The notes under the pieces are model-generated. The model ran no database searches. It saw only the letters and a program-made list of their open reading frames with translations, and was not told where the DNA came from. A stretch of 64,000 nucleotides of DNA from Tretioscincus oriximinensis (taxonomy: Eukaryota; Chordata; Lepidosauria; Squamata; Gymnophthalmidae): the NCBI GenBank assembly GCA_022410635.1, contig JAJVDF010000232.1, forward strand, positions 1,398,815-1,462,814. The letters are read 5' to 3'. Made by a program: the position numbers and the translations under genes. Numbering within the stretch: the stretch's first letter is position 1; every line of letters starts with the position of its first letter. Of the stretch, positions 1 through 10,686 are shown in pieces.

Positions 1-298
1 GATTACTTTTCATCGGGATACATCTCAATCCACATTGGACAATAAATTGGCAACCGTTTATAATACATGCTTCAAGCAACAATGCACATATATTGCTAAA
101 AGAAACTATAAAGATGTTGCGAGAACAACGTTGGATTCTCTAAAACAAATATGTAATGTCAATCTAAAATTTGATGTACTGTACCGTTCTAAGGGGGAGA
201 TGGGAGGGATTGTGGGGGAAACAAAATTCTTTGTATTCTTTGTATTATGTATGTTATTTGCTCAAATAAAAAAAAANTCAAAATAATTAAAAAAAAAA
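1..298 (+). mobile_element. Possible L1-type LINE 3' end
   Basis: An A+T-rich stretch with a short open frame leads into a G-rich purine tract (about 196-222), then an A-rich tail with AATAAA-like sequence (about 264-298). A G-rich 3' UTR followed by poly(A) is typical of L1. I do not recognise the encoded peptide. It could equally be another poly(A) retroelement or a processed transcript. Confidence 0.3.
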
Positions 299-514
299 TT
301 ACATACATTCCTGCATCACAGGCTTTCGAGTCCAGACGGGCAGCTCAGTTATCGGAAGAGTTTCATGTACATATTTCACAATATAATCTCCCCTCCTTGT
401 GCAAAAACATCTTTGCTTCAGTTAATCCACCTTAAACACCCAGGCGCTTTGGGGGGCGTTGACAGGTCCCTTACCAAAGGGACTTTATTACAATGGGTCC
501 TAATGGTCAGAAAT
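299..514. other. Unassigned sequence
   Basis: No coding, RNA or repeat signature was recognised. Confidence 0.4.
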
Positions 515-806
515 GTCCTCCTTACATCTTACACCGTGAGCTGCAACGGTCTTCAACAGAGAGACTGCAGTTTGCCGCCTCACGAGCCTGCCGTGGAGAG
601 GGATATGGCGCCCCCTACTGGCCTTAGCTGCAGCCAACCTAGCTGTTCAAAAGCAAGTAATTGGAGGTAGATAAATAGGTACCTTCACAATGGGGAGGGG
701 AAGATAGATGCAAGCTGGGCTAAAAACTGTTAACCGCTCCGAGTCCCTTCGGATGAGAAAAGTGGGGCTTAAAATCCCAGTCCTGCTCCTCTTCCTTTTA
801 CCAGCC
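515..806 (+). mobile_element. SINE-II copy
   Basis: It carries the family core GCGCCCCCTACTGGCC near 610, the block CAGCCAACCTAGCTGTTCAAAAGC (640-655 region) and a tail that reads GAGTCCCTTCGG then AGAAAAGTGGGGCTTAAAA, ending in a C/T-rich stretch. The same blocks recur at 13193 and 26128 (+) and at 25030, 36019 and 59067 (-). The tRNA-like head is degraded here. Confidence 0.6.
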
Positions 807-923
807 TTCCTGCTTACCTCAAGACTTACTCACAAGCACCCCTCTTCTTTATGCCATAAGCCTACGGCTCGGGGTCCAGCTGTGGCCCCTTAGGCTTAAC
901 TGGCTCCTCACTTTGTTAGGAGA

Positions 924-1362
924 GAGCTTGGCCACCCACACGCCATTCAGGGCCTGCCATAGTCTACACCAACACGAGGATGACCCAGAGGGTCATCGGC
1001 CTGTGGAATTTACTTCCTGAAGAGGTAGTGGTAGCTAACAGCTTGGATAGTTTCAAGACAGGACTAGACAGGTTTATGGACACTAAGGGTATAAATGGAT
1101 ACTAAGATAGTTGTCTGGATGTAGCCTCCGGGATGGAGCAACAGGCAGGACTTTTGAAATACCATTTGCAGGGAGTCACGAACAGGAGCAGCATATTTTG
1201 CTTTCCTCTGTTCGGACTGCCCAGGTGCATCTGGTGGGACTTTGTGTGACACAGAATGCTGGACTCGATGGGCTGTGGCCTGATCCAGTGTGGCTCTTCT
1301 TATGTTCTTATGATGGCAGGCTCCTATTCCGAGGCCCAGAAGGCGATTCCCTGTGGACAGGG
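924..1362. mobile_element. FB palindromic element split by CR1-A
   Basis: The left half (924-975) has GGCCTGCCATAGTCTACAC. The right half (1313-1362) has GGCAGGCTCCTATTC and GGACAGGG. Together they resemble one FB copy, with the CR1-A at 978-1312 lying between the halves. Confidence 0.45.
978..1312 (+). mobile_element. CR1-A LINE, 3' fragment
   Basis: It begins in the RT C-terminal region, where the frame reads RVIGLWNLLPEEVVVANSLD. The CR1-A 3' UTR follows and the copy ends in the octamer repeat TTCTTATGTTCTTATG. It is heavily 5'-truncated, as usual for CR1. No intact ORF remains. Confidence 0.88.
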
Positions 1363-1562
1363 CCTAACAGAGAGACTTCTGTGCATCCCTGCCAAAGGTT
1401 TAAGCAAAGGCTTCTGGCTGTGCCCATTGGGTGGTTCCGTCAGGACATCTGGTTTCACGACCGAGGGGCTGCCATGTGTACATAATCTTCACGTTAGCCA
1501 AGGCCAGCCGGAAGGACTTCCCAGATGGATTTTAGGGCACAAGAATGGATTGAAGGAAGGAA
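1363..1562. other. Unassigned sequence
   Basis: Nothing was recognised. Confidence 0.4.
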
Positions 1563-1687
1563 GGATTTTATTATTGTTTATTTATTTTCATTTCTATAGC
1601 GCTCTCTTCCTGAACCATTAACAATAAAAACCAAATTAACAGATGAAGACAGGAAAGGGAGAGCAGTTTTTTAGCCAAAGGCCAGGT
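1563..1687 (-). mobile_element. L2-type LINE 3' end fragment
   Basis: The TTTATTTATTTT start and the TTAGCCAAAGGCCAGGT block (about 1672-1688) match the corresponding blocks of the long L2 copy at 22882 and 23040. The middle is diverged. Confidence 0.55.
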
Positions 1688-2236
1688 GAAAGAAAATCAA
1701 AAAGATCTGGACAAGCTGGATCAATGGGCTGAAACTAGCAGAATGGTATTTAACAGGGAAGAATATGTCTGAGCAGCAGCACAGGTGAAAAGGACCTTGG
1801 TTTCCTGGTAGTTCACAGACTAAACACGAGTCAACAGTGTGAAGCAGCTGCAAAAAACGCAAACACAATCCTNGGTCAAACCACACTTGGAATCCTGTGT
1901 TCAGTTCTGGGTTCCTCGATTTAAAAAGGACATTGAGAAACTAGAGCAAGTTCAAAAATAGAATTACAAGGATGGAGTGTGGTCTGGAAACCATGAAGTC
2001 CTATGAGGAAGGGTTAAAGGATCCAGGAATGTTTATTCTGCAAAAGAGAAGGCTGAGAGGAGGCCTGATAGCTGCCTTCAATAGAAGGACTAGAAACAAT
2101 GGGAAGAAACTGCAAGGAAGGANATTTAGATTAGATATCAGAAAAAACCGCCAGGGCAATAAACCAGTGGAGTCGGTTGCCACAGGAGGGGATGAGTTCT
2201 CCTTTGCTGGAAGTCCTCAAGCAGAGGCTGGGCTGG
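1688..2236 (+). mobile_element. CR1-C LINE, RT C-terminal fragment
   Basis: Sense-strand blocks encode [17 protein letters not shown] and DIEKLEQVQK-like peptides with stops and shifts, then the 3' region GGAAGTCCTCAAGCAGAGGCTGGG. It matches the long CR1-C copy at 40711-42868 but is older, with internal deletions (for example near 1873). Confidence 0.8.
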
Positions 2237-2335
2237 TCCCCAACATTCTGTGGGTTACTGTGGCCAGTTCGTCCTTGTGCAGAAGTGAACCAGGCATCAC
2301 TGGCTCTCCTGGCCAAGTATTCCTTTAGCTAGATT

Positions 2336-2553
2336 TTGTTTGTTTGTTCTTGTATCCCACCCTATACCCAAAAGTCTCAGGGAGTACCTTTGGGTATAGC
2401 CTGTGGAGTAGGTGGGGCTGAGAGAGTCCCAAGAACTGTGACTGGCCCAAGGTCAGCCAGCNGGCTTCCGTGCAGGAAGAGTGGGGAATCGAACCGGAGA
2501 CGACCAGGTAAGAGTCCCACACTCTAACCACGCACCAAACTGGCTCTGTGAAT
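2336..2553 (-). mobile_element. SINE-I copy (L2-type tail)
   Basis: Read on the minus strand it has a tRNA-like head (GTTTGGTGCGTGGTTAGAGTG), a B-box-like CCGGTTCGATTCC, the core GTGACCTTGG/CAGTTCTTGG, and a tail of the CTTTTGGGTATAGGGTGGGATACAAG type. The tail has a short internal duplication of the CTTTGGGTATAG block. Confidence 0.8.
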
Positions 2554-2695
2554 GCACCGTGTATGAGAACTAAGGAGCAGAGGTAGCACAAGGACAAAAG
2601 CACAGAAAACACCTTAGAAAGCAGCTTCAGGCGAGTCACAAAGGGAACCGCAAATTGTGAGCAGGAGAAACTGTGGACTGTTGAGTAAGAAGGGA

Positions 2696-2910
2696 AACTG
2701 GAATCCTGGGTGCAATTCTGGTCACCACATCTCAAAAAAGATATGGTGGAACTGGAGAAGGGGCAGAAAAGGGCAACAACAAGGATCAAGCGGTTGGAGC
2801 AAAGTCCCTTATGAAATCTGGCTGCAACGTCTTCAGCCCTGAAAGATGGCATAAGATCATGCATAGGGATGGATAATGGTGAGAAGAGAAAAAATGTTTT
2901 CTGAAAGAAT
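2696..2910 (+). mobile_element. CR1-A/B LINE, RT fragment
   Basis: It matches the RT C-terminal block [15 protein letters not shown]...ELEKVQKRAT of CR1-A in broken frames and is interrupted before the 3' UTR. Confidence 0.7.
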
Positions 2911-2917
2911 GCAGTGA

Positions 2918-3185
2918 TGATGGGCCAGCCACTGAGGCCTTACCGTCTGGAGTGTGGTGGACCCCAAGAAAGAATGAAGACGGACACACACACACACCCC
3001 ACCCCCAGGTATGGAGGCTGCCTGGGACAGGGCCTTCTCAGTGGCAGCCCCCAGACCCTGGAAGCATCTCCCGCTTGCAGGGCATCAGTCACCATCTCTG
3101 TGTGCATTCAGAAAACGCTCGAAGANGCGTCTAAAACTGCTGACCGTCCCTACTTTTAGATATTGCCGTTTTAACATGTTAATTC
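2918..3185 (+). mobile_element. L2-type LINE, ORF C-terminal fragment
   Basis: The frame at 3011 reads DRAFSVAAPRPWKHLP then CAFRKR, the usual C-terminal end of L2-like ORF2 proteins (AFSVAAPRLWN...FRKRLKT). It sits between two CR1 fragments. Confidence 0.55.
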
Positions 3186-3189
3186 TGTT

Positions 3190-3704
3190 ATTATTGTTAA
3201 GATGGAGGAGAAGGAGAATCTGATTGAAGTGTACAAAATCATGCATGGGATCGACAGGGTGAATAGAGAAAAAATGTTTTCTCTATCNCACAACACAAGG
3301 ACCAGAGGGCACTCCTTAAAACTGTTGGGTAGAAAAGTGAGAACAGACAAAGGNAAGTATTTTTTCACCCAGAGGGTCATCGGCCTGTGGAATTTACTTC
3401 CTGAAGAGGTGNTGGTAGCTAACAGCTTGGATAGTTTCAAGACAGGACTAGACAGGTTTATGGACACTAAAGGTATAAATGGATACTAGGAAGGATATCT
3501 GGATGTTGCCTCTGGGATAAAGCAACAGGCAGGACTCCTGAAATACCATTTGCAGGGAGTCATGAACAGGAGCATATTTTGCTTTCCGCTGTTTGGACTG
3601 CCCAGGTGCATCTGGTGGGCCTCTGTGTGACACAGAATGCTGGACTTGATGGGCTGTGGCCTGATCCNGTGTGGCTCTTCTTATGTTCTTATGTTCTTAT
3701 GTAA
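3190..3704 (+). mobile_element. CR1-A LINE, 3' copy
   Basis: A long run is collinear with the other CR1-A copies: VYKIMHGIDRVNREKMFSL, NTRTRGHSLKLLGRKVRT, FFTQRVIGLWNLLPEE, then the 3' UTR and terminal TTCTTATGTTCTTATG. Single N bases interrupt the frame. It is among the better preserved copies. Confidence 0.92.
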
Positions 3705-3705
3705 C

Positions 3706-4015
3706 AGANGAAGTATAGAAGAAACAGAAGGATAAAAAACAGAAGAAGTTATAAAAGAAGAAACAGAAGAGAATGGAGAAGGAGAAAAAGGGAAAGAAAA
3801 GGAAGGAGGAATCGTCACTTTTATACCCCACTTTTTTAACCCAAAGGGAATTCAAGCAGCTTACAAAACCATCTGTTATCTTCACCACAGACGCCTTGTG
3901 AAGTAGGTGGGGCTGAGAGAGCTCCAAACAACTGTCACCTGGCTGGCTTTTGGTGAGGAGTGCAGAACCAACCTGGGAGGCTACCAGGCAAGAGGCTGAA
4001 ACCCTAACCCTGCCC
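3706..4015 (-). mobile_element. SINE-I copy with TTC-type tail
   Basis: Positions 3815-4012 match SINE-I (ACAGACGCCTTGTGAAGTAGGTGGGGCTGAGAGAG). On the plus strand a GAA-rich tract precedes it (3708-3812), joined by TTTATACCCCACTTTTTTAACCC. The body is SINE-I but the tail is of the SINE-II kind, not the L2 kind. Confidence 0.7.
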
Positions 4016-4439
4016 CAGACGGAGGTGGCCAAGGGCAGGTGGTGGGCCGCTGAATGAGGCAGAAGGCTGAGCGGGGTGGGCCCTGCAGGGCTCCTCTTAG
4101 GTTCTTGAATTCGCCCCCAAGGCCAAGTGCGGATCAGGTCCAAACGTGCCACCGTTAGCCAATGACCCGGAACCCTCCTTCCCCCTTTCCACAGGCTGGC
4201 TCACACGCTAGGGCATGAGAAGGTTCCCACCCCGAGCCTTATTCCGGGTTACAGGCGGAGTGCCAGGCGCAACCATAGCAAATCGACCAGCTTGTCTCTA
4301 CTTCTGCTTCTTGTTTTGTGGTTCTCAGTAGTGTTTCTGCCTGCTTTTCTACACCACTTTTGAGTGACGACTGGTGCTCATTATGGGAAGCTTCCTGAGG
4401 CAAAATCTGTGCCCAGCCCCGTCCCAGGGTGTTTTGGGC

Positions 4440-5195
4440 TTCCAGGAAGGCGGCTGGGAGACCCGTCTANGCCTCAGGACAGAGCTTGGCCGCTCCCCGG
4501 TCCCAGGCTCCGTGGGGCAAGGGGCACCCAGGGCTGCACCCGGGGGATCCGGCAGCCCCCCCGAGGAGCCAGGCGAGACCTCCGTGCAGGTAACCAGGCC
4601 CCACCTGCCGGGGGCCCGGAGCCTGGGGCTGGGGAGGGGGGCAGCAGCAGGGCGAGGGGGGCCGTGGGAGGGGCCACTTCCCGCAGGTCCCCCGGATCAA
4701 CCCCCACGGAGCCCTGCCGGCGCCCGGGTCCCCTGCTCGGCCTGCGTGTCCGCCTGGAGCCCCCGCGGCCCGGCAGCCCATGCGCGCCCCGCCCGCCCCC
4801 CCCCCGCCGGGACCCTCCCCGGGACCCTCCCCGGTGCCCTACCTGCGGCGGCTGCCCCGGCCGCCCTCCGCGCGCTTCCTCCGCCCCGCTGCGCCCACGC
4901 GCATGCTCCAGCAGGGGACGCGCCGCGCGCGCTCTCGCCCGGCTGCGCGGGGCTCCTCCTGGCCGCCGCTCCGCCTTCTTGGGCTCCACGGAGCGCGGCT
5001 GCGGTCGGGCCGGGGCTGCGCGGGGGTCGCGGGGCCCTTGGACTCGCGGGGGGCGGGGGGGACCTGGGATGCTGCCCGGGCCGGGGTCTCCCACCCACGG
5101 ACCCCTGGGCCCTGGGCAAGGGAAAGGATCCCCCGGCCCACCTGGGCAGGAGGAATCCCCGCAGCAGCCCTTGGGAAAGGGGCCGGTCACCCACT
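4440..5195. promoter_or_regulatory. CpG-island-like GC-rich block
   Basis: The block is very rich in C and G with frequent CG dinucleotides, densest at about 4680-5060, in otherwise A+T-balanced, CpG-poor surroundings. It lies just upstream (on plus) of a CR1-C. The long frames in it on both strands are proline/arginine/glycine-rich with no domain and look like GC-driven chance ORFs. A promoter with a non-coding or short first exon is plausible but unproven. Confidence 0.5.
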
Positions 5196-5197
5196 GA

Positions 5198-5727
5198 GCA
5201 CGAGTCCCCAGCGGGAAGCAGCTGCAAGAAAGGCAAAGACAATCCCGGGGTGTATGAAGGAAAGGAGCATAGAATGTCCAGCATTTGCTCAGAGCACCCC
5301 TGGGACGCAGCGGTCACTTCTGGCCTCCTCAAGTGAAAACGGACACTGAGAAACTGGAGAGTTGCAAGGTTGAGAATGGTCTGAAACCACGGCGTCCTGT
5401 GAGGAAGGGTTATAGGATCTGGGAACATTTAGTCTGCAAAAGAGAAGACGGAGGGGAGACCTGACAGCTGAGCCGAAGGGATCAGCCGCCTTCTTATTGG
5501 CACAGGAAAGACTGGATACATTGGGATGAATCTGGAAGGAAGGAGATTGAGATTAGACCCAAGGAAAAAAAACCTTTCTGACAGGTTAATACACCAGATT
5601 CCACTGGAGGTATTTCTGGGCGTCCTCAAAGAGAGGCTGGGCAGCCACCTGTGGTCTGGGAGGGTTTGTGAATCCTGCGTTGAGCAGGGGCTTGGACCCT
5701 TACAGCTCTAAGATTCCACGATTCTAT
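5198..5727 (+). mobile_element. CR1-C LINE, 3' copy
   Basis: It begins in the RT C-terminal region (GAAGCAGCTGCAAGAAAGGC). It continues through GAGGAAGGGTTATAGGATC and AGAGGCTGGGCAGCC and ends with AGATTCCACGATTCTAT, the CR1-C octamer end. The ORF is broken. Confidence 0.82.
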
Positions 5728-6307
5728 TTCAAGCTTTTATTTATTTTAATGTTGGCGACTATGGCTTATAATCAGGGTACCAGTTGTCAACAATAACAAA
5801 GTGGCCACCTTTCAGTTTCTGATCTTCCGGCAGAATTTCATGGTTCTTAGTTGCATTCCTGCCTGCTTTTCTGTGCCATGTTTTTCGTGCAGACAAGGGC
5901 TTATTGATTGTCAATATGACTGTTTATTATCAATTCTTGGATGCCTAACAGCTTCACAAACCTTGCAGGAGCAGCAGCCCAAATGTGAAGATGGTGAAAG
6001 GGAGCTGTTATTGTGGTGCCTGCTGGGAAGTGTAGTCCGAGCANAGGGTAGCCTCTTCTGCCCAGCCTCCTGAGGGTCCTGCCCTGCACACCACAACTTC
6101 CAGCCTGCACTGCAGCTGGCCCTGGGAGAGAGGAAGCCCCCTTAACCTATCCCCTTAGCTCAGTTCCACCCACAGGAAACATTTTTGCTTCTTACAGGAA
6201 GGTGGCTGGGGGATCCCCTCTATAGATACAGTAATGAAAATTGCCTAAGTGCATATCTCAGAAAATTAAACTATTGTAGGAAAGTTCAGTACTGAAGACC
6301 TGCTGGC
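5728..6307. other. Unassigned sequence
   Basis: No recognisable gene or repeat, apart from a short T/A-rich L2-tail-like start (5728-5750). Confidence 0.4.
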
Positions 6308-6435
6308 CTTGTCCCCGTGGAACCTTATTCTGAATTATATCTCAGTACAAAGCTTTGGCTACCCACCCACCAGTGTAGGGTATGGCAGGCTCCCATTCCA
6401 AGGTAGTGCCCAGAAGAAGGCTCTGTGGGGACAAG
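6308..6435. mobile_element. FB palindromic element, complete
   Basis: The outer ends are exact inverted repeats (CTTGTCCCC ... GGGGACAAG). Inside, ACCTTATTCTGAATTATATC mirrors CCAGAAGAAGGC, and the centre has CCAGTGTAGGGTATGGCAGG. There is no coding capacity and the length is about 128 bp. Confidence 0.7.
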
Positions 6436-6472
6436 ACTATTTATGTACACTGTAATCCAAGAAATAGGAATA

Positions 6473-6692
6473 GCAGCATACGAGGAGCCCTACTGAATCG
6501 GGATGGAGCCCAACTAGTCCAACCTTCTGNCCCACCCAGGGGCCCACCAGTTGCACCAGGCAAAATCTTCACCTGCTCTCCACTCCCTGCAAATAGTGTC
6601 TCAGGAGTCCTGCCTGTTGCTCCATCCCAGAGGCAGCATCCAAACATCCATCCTAGGGCCCATTGATACCCTTGGTGTCCATAAACCTGTCT
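6473..6692 (-). mobile_element. CR1-B LINE, 3' UTR fragment
   Basis: It starts near the 3' end (GAGGAGCCCTACTGAATC) and runs through the blocks CTCCACTCCCTGCAAAT and CCATCCCAGAGGCAGCATCC to CCATAAACCTGTC, collinear with CR1-A 3' UTRs. Confidence 0.8.
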
Positions 6693-6699
6693 ATTATAC

Positions 6700-8190
6700 A
6701 GATTAGCTAGTTTATCAGAAACAAAATTAGGATGAAAGTTCTGTATTTTGAGTGAGTGTGTCAAAGAGGAAATTTCAGCAGGTGTAGTTTATAAAGCTGG
6801 CAGTGCTCCTGCCCTGCTTTCCCCCAGTAACGCTAGATTAGCTGACTTTATTTTTCTATGGAGTTGTCCCTAAATAACAATGTGGGGCCTTCCTGCCCGA
6901 AGCCAAGAAAAGGGGCCACGNTCAACCGTCAGGTTTTCCAAAGAAATGCGATATGATGATTATTATTGCCTCCCAAATACTGCAGCGACGTCACATTCCT
7001 CTGGGCTTCCTAAATTTGGCTGTGAATCGGGCTTTGCACCTTGCTATTTGCATGCAAACACTACAAAGCTGATCCTTTGCACGTATTTAGGAATCTTAAG
7101 AAACAAAAGCAAAGCTGAACAAACAGGTTTGCAGTGCTGTGGTCTTCTTTGTCCTCCATCTGCTCTTTCCAGCATAGTTTTGTCATGGGAAAGTCAGCAA
7201 AATAGGATTCAGCATCTCGCTTTGTTTTGAATTTAANCTTTCTTACTTAGGCTTCTAAAGGTCACTGGCAGAGAGACTCCGGCAGTGGATACAAGAAAGG
7301 CTTTTGATATATTCAGACGTGTAAGTTTGTATTAACTATGAAATGGAGCCTCTTTATGTGGCCTGGAAGTGCCTGGAGATCAGTTCCAAGTTTGGGGAGA
7401 TTATGATACAGAAACAGGGCTGGGTGGGGACTTCTGCACAAGGGTTGTGAGTTGGTTGATTGGATAATTCTGGTTGGATTGGTTGTTTTTTTTAAAAAGT
7501 CGTATATTTCATACATTCAATCCACCCAATGTTTTGATTTCTCCCCTTAGACAAATAACATTGGAGAGTTACAATCTCTGCTTCAGTTTTGTTACCTCGT
7601 TCCTCAGTTTTCCAACTATTAACCGTTTTTGTTTACAATCTACTTTTTCTGTATATCGTCTGTATTATACAGTTAGATATCTCTATTGCTAGAGCATTTA
7701 TTACATATCCATACAATCTCCTCCCACCCCGGCGGAACAGCTTGTGCCCAGGTGATGATCCGTTCATTGTGGGCGTGTTACGTGCTCCATCCGTGCATAT
7801 AGGATCACCCTTTTACTGCTTCCCTTTACCTGCTTCTTTAACATTCCATTCTTCATACTGAGAAGGCGGCCCTTCCGTATGCCATTCGTTCCCCGCAGGG
7901 ATGAGAGAGGAGTTTTTATAGGAGAATGCAAAAAGTTCAGGGATATTAGAAGAAAGTAGAAAGGGAAGTGTAGGAGGCAGGCGCCTGCGATGGAGCCCAA
8001 AACAAAGCTCACCGGGCACAGGACCCAGATGGTCCTTTATATAGAATAAGGCCTAGAAGAGGTTGTATGTCGCCAGACCTACAGCCTTGTCGATTCCTAA
8101 TCGGGACTTTCCAGCTGCGCTCTCATGGGGTAAAAGAAGCAGATTTGGGAACTACAAAGTGAATTCAATCCCTCTGCCACTTCCTTCCCT
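6700..8190. other. Unassigned, mostly single-copy-looking sequence
   Basis: No reading frame longer than about 116 codons, and none with a recognisable domain. No repeat family from elsewhere in the window recurs here. It may be genuine non-repetitive intergenic or intronic DNA. Confidence 0.45.
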
Positions 8191-8195
8191 TTCCA

Positions 8196-8608
8196 GCTTT
8201 CACACAGCACAAGGACCAGGGGGCCCTCCTTAAAACTGATGGGNAGAAAAGTGAGAACAGATAAAGGAAATAATTTTTTCACCCAGAGGGTCCTCGGCCT
8301 GTGGAATTTACTTCCTGAAGAGGTGGTGGGAGCTAACAGCCTGGATAGCTTCAAGGCAGGACTAGGCAGGTTTATGGGCACCAAGGGTATCAATGGGTCC
8401 TAGGATGGACGNCTGGATGCTGCCTCCGGGATGGAGCCACAGGCAGGACTCCTGAGATACCGTTTGCAGGGAGTCACGAACAGGTGCGTATTTTGCTTCC
8501 TTCTGTTCAGGCTGCCCAGGTGCATCTGGTGGGCCTCTGTGTGGGACAGAAGGCTGGACTAGATGGNCTGTGGCCTGATCCAGGATGGTTCCTCTTACGT
8601 TCTTATGT
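8196..8608 (+). mobile_element. CR1-A LINE, 3' copy
   Basis: RT C-terminal codons (ACAGCACAAGGACCAGGGGG onward), the 3' UTR (CAGGTGCATCTGGTGGGCC) and the terminal CTTACGTTCTTATGTTC octamers are all present. Confidence 0.9.
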
Positions 8609-9342
8609 TCAGCTCTGTTTCACCGTCATGGTAGAGGGGAAATCTTGGGTTCCCCTGCTTTAAATCTGCCCAGAACGCATCCCTTTCAGCGTGCCCAACC
8701 GTTGGCCTTGAAATTTACACAGCTAAATCCAAGGCAAGGGAAGGACCTAGCCGAGCCACATTTTGTCCTTGTTTCAGATCCACACAGCTTCCTCTGTGTC
8801 CCCATTTCTCAAGGTTTCGCCCCTATCAGCTTCTTCTTCCATGGGGCGCACGGTTGATACAGCAGCACCTGAATGCACATCCTCCGTGCCAAGATTGCCT
8901 GCCTGCTTATTTTACTTTCCAAGGGTAAGAAAATACCCAGTAGCTCCCAGAGACCTTCCTGATGTCAGGCCCAGGCCCACCCCCGCCCAGCGCCTGACCT
9001 CCCTTGCCCTGCCCGAATCAGCTTTCCCTTCCTCCCCCTCCCCCTCTGAGGTGTGGGAAAAGGAATGGCTTTCGTGGCCCAGCCGCCCTTTCTCCTCCAC
9101 CTATTTCCTTCTCGGTTTTCTTACATGCTGCTGGATGTTTCCCTCTCATCTAACAATAGCTTTGTTTCCACAGCTGCACTGATTAGGTTTCTCAGCACTT
9201 TCCATTTTTTGGGAACTTCTAGGGTGGGTTGTTTTTGTTCACTGAATGTGTGGCAGCCTGAAATAATACTGGAGAAAGAGACCCACGGCAGAGGCAGTTC
9301 GGCAAAGGCAGCCTTTGGTTCCCTGTATCTTCTCAGTGCTTT
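8609..9342. other. Unassigned sequence
   Basis: A 139-codon frame (8763-9182) is serine/proline-rich without a recognisable domain. I see no support for a gene. Confidence 0.4.
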
Positions 9343-9445
9343 CATCTATTTATTATTTACACTTATACTCCGCCCTATACCCAAAGGTCTCAGGGCGGCC
9401 AATAGTAAAAACAGTACAAAAATCAACATTTTAAAACAGCTGCTG
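9343..9445 (-). mobile_element. L2-type LINE 3' end fragment
   Basis: The stretch CCGCCCTATACCCAAAGGTC then TCAGGGCGGCC and AGTAAAAACAGTACAAAAATC matches the 3' end of the L2 at 22882. The adenine-rich continuation fits the LINE rather than SINE-I. Confidence 0.7.
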
Positions 9446-9663
9446 TGTCCCACTTCCACCCATGACTCGCCTACAACTGCTCTATTCTGAGCTTGGAAAG
9501 GTCAGGCCAGCAATCCAGAATGACTGAGATAATAATACAAATAAAGAAATAAATCCGTATCTTTGTGGGGGTTTAGGCCGATTTTCAAGTGAGCCTCAAT
9601 CTCAAAAGGGAGGAGGAGGAAAAGCAGAGGGAGAAGCAGAAGAAGGAGAAAAACCTCAAGACG

Positions 9664-9945
9664 TAGGTCCTGTCCCCATGGAGCCTTATTATAAGCTCTG
9701 TTCAAGAATCATAGAATCTTAGAGTTGGGAGGGACCTCCAGGGCCATGGGGTCCAACCCCCCCTGCTCAATTCATGAAATCATCCCAGATCAATGGCTTC
9801 CTAGTCACAGTTTGTAGACTTCCAGTGAAGGGGAGCTCACCACCTCCTGTGGCTACCTGAATTCTACACTGGCATGTGGATGGCCAAGCTCTGTCCCGAG
9901 ATATATAACACAGAATATGTATCAGTAGGGACAGGACCCTAATTC
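9664..9945. mobile_element. FB palindromic element split by CR1-C
   Basis: The left arm is GTCCTGTCCCCATGGAGCC (9664-9705). The right arm carries CTACACTGGCATGTGGATGG and ends GGGACAGGACCC (9863-9945). The intervening 9706-9862 is a CR1-C fragment, so FB is the older insertion. Confidence 0.62.
9706..9862 (-). mobile_element. CR1-C LINE, 3' end fragment
   Basis: On plus it begins AGAATCATAGAATCTTAGAG, the complement of the ATTCTATGATTCT end. GGTCCAACCCCCC and CACCACCTCCTGTGGC blocks follow. Confidence 0.86.
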
Positions 9946-10015
9946 AAGCATTTGGCATAATTTGCCATGTATTTTGGAGGTGGAAAAGTCTCTTATTTCT
10001 TTAAACATACTTACA

Positions 10016-10210
10016 CTAGAACNTAAGATTGTAATAGAAGCCACAGCCCATCTAGCCCAGCATTCTGTTTCAGCCATTGGCCCACCAACTGCCCCTGGGC
10101 ATCTCCAGCAGAAGAAGACAAAACTCACCCCTGTTCCCCACTCCCTGCAAATGGTATTTCAGGAAAATTGCCAGCTTTCCTGTCCTACTATCTATTGATA
10201 ACCTGTCTGC
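10016..10210 (-). mobile_element. CR1-B LINE, 3' UTR fragment
   Basis: It has the blocks CCACAGCCCATCTAGCCC, CCAACTGCCCCTGGGCATC and CTCCCTGCAAATGGTATTTC, in CR1-A/B order. Confidence 0.75.
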
Positions 10211-10312
10211 CATGATAACCTGTCTGCTAGCTGCCTGGAATTCAGGCTGATGAAGTCCCAGGGAAACCACAAACAGGCCCTGTCCCCACTGAGCCTTATT
10301 CTGGACTACATC

Positions 10313-10671
10313 TAAACATAAGAGCATAAGAAGAGCCATCCTGGATCAGGCCACAGCCCATCCAGTCCAGCCTTCTGTCTCACCCAGAGGCCCACCAGAT
10401 GCACCTGGGCAGCCTGAACAGAGGAAAGCAAAATATGGACCTGTCCTTGACTTCCTGCAAGTAGCATTTCCGGAGTCCTGCCTGTGGCTCCATCCCGGAG
10501 GCAGCATCCAGACACCCATCCTAGTATCCATTCATACCCTTGGTATTCATAAACTTGTCTAGTCCTCTCTTGAAACTATCCAAGCTGTCAGCTACCACTA
10601 CCTCTTCAGTAAGTCAGTTCCACAGGCCGATGACCCTCTGGGTGAAAAAATACTTTCCTTTGTCTCCAAGC
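10313..10671 (-). mobile_element. CR1-A LINE, 3' copy
   Basis: It begins on plus with AACATAAGAGCATAAGAAGAG, the complement of the octamer end. The 3' UTR and RT C-terminus follow, up to GGTGAAAAAATACTTTCC. Confidence 0.92.
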
Positions 10672-10686
10672 TCAGAATTGGAGCCC

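Noticed and set aside
4225..4262. FB-like GAGCCTTATTCCGGGTTACA
   Set aside because: Only one arm of about 25 bp and no centre or opposite arm nearby; too short to call.
4364..5428. Several overlapping open frames of 100-320 codons on both strands
   Set aside because: All are P/R/G/A-rich, overlap one another in many frames and lack domains. They follow from GC-rich, stop-poor sequence.
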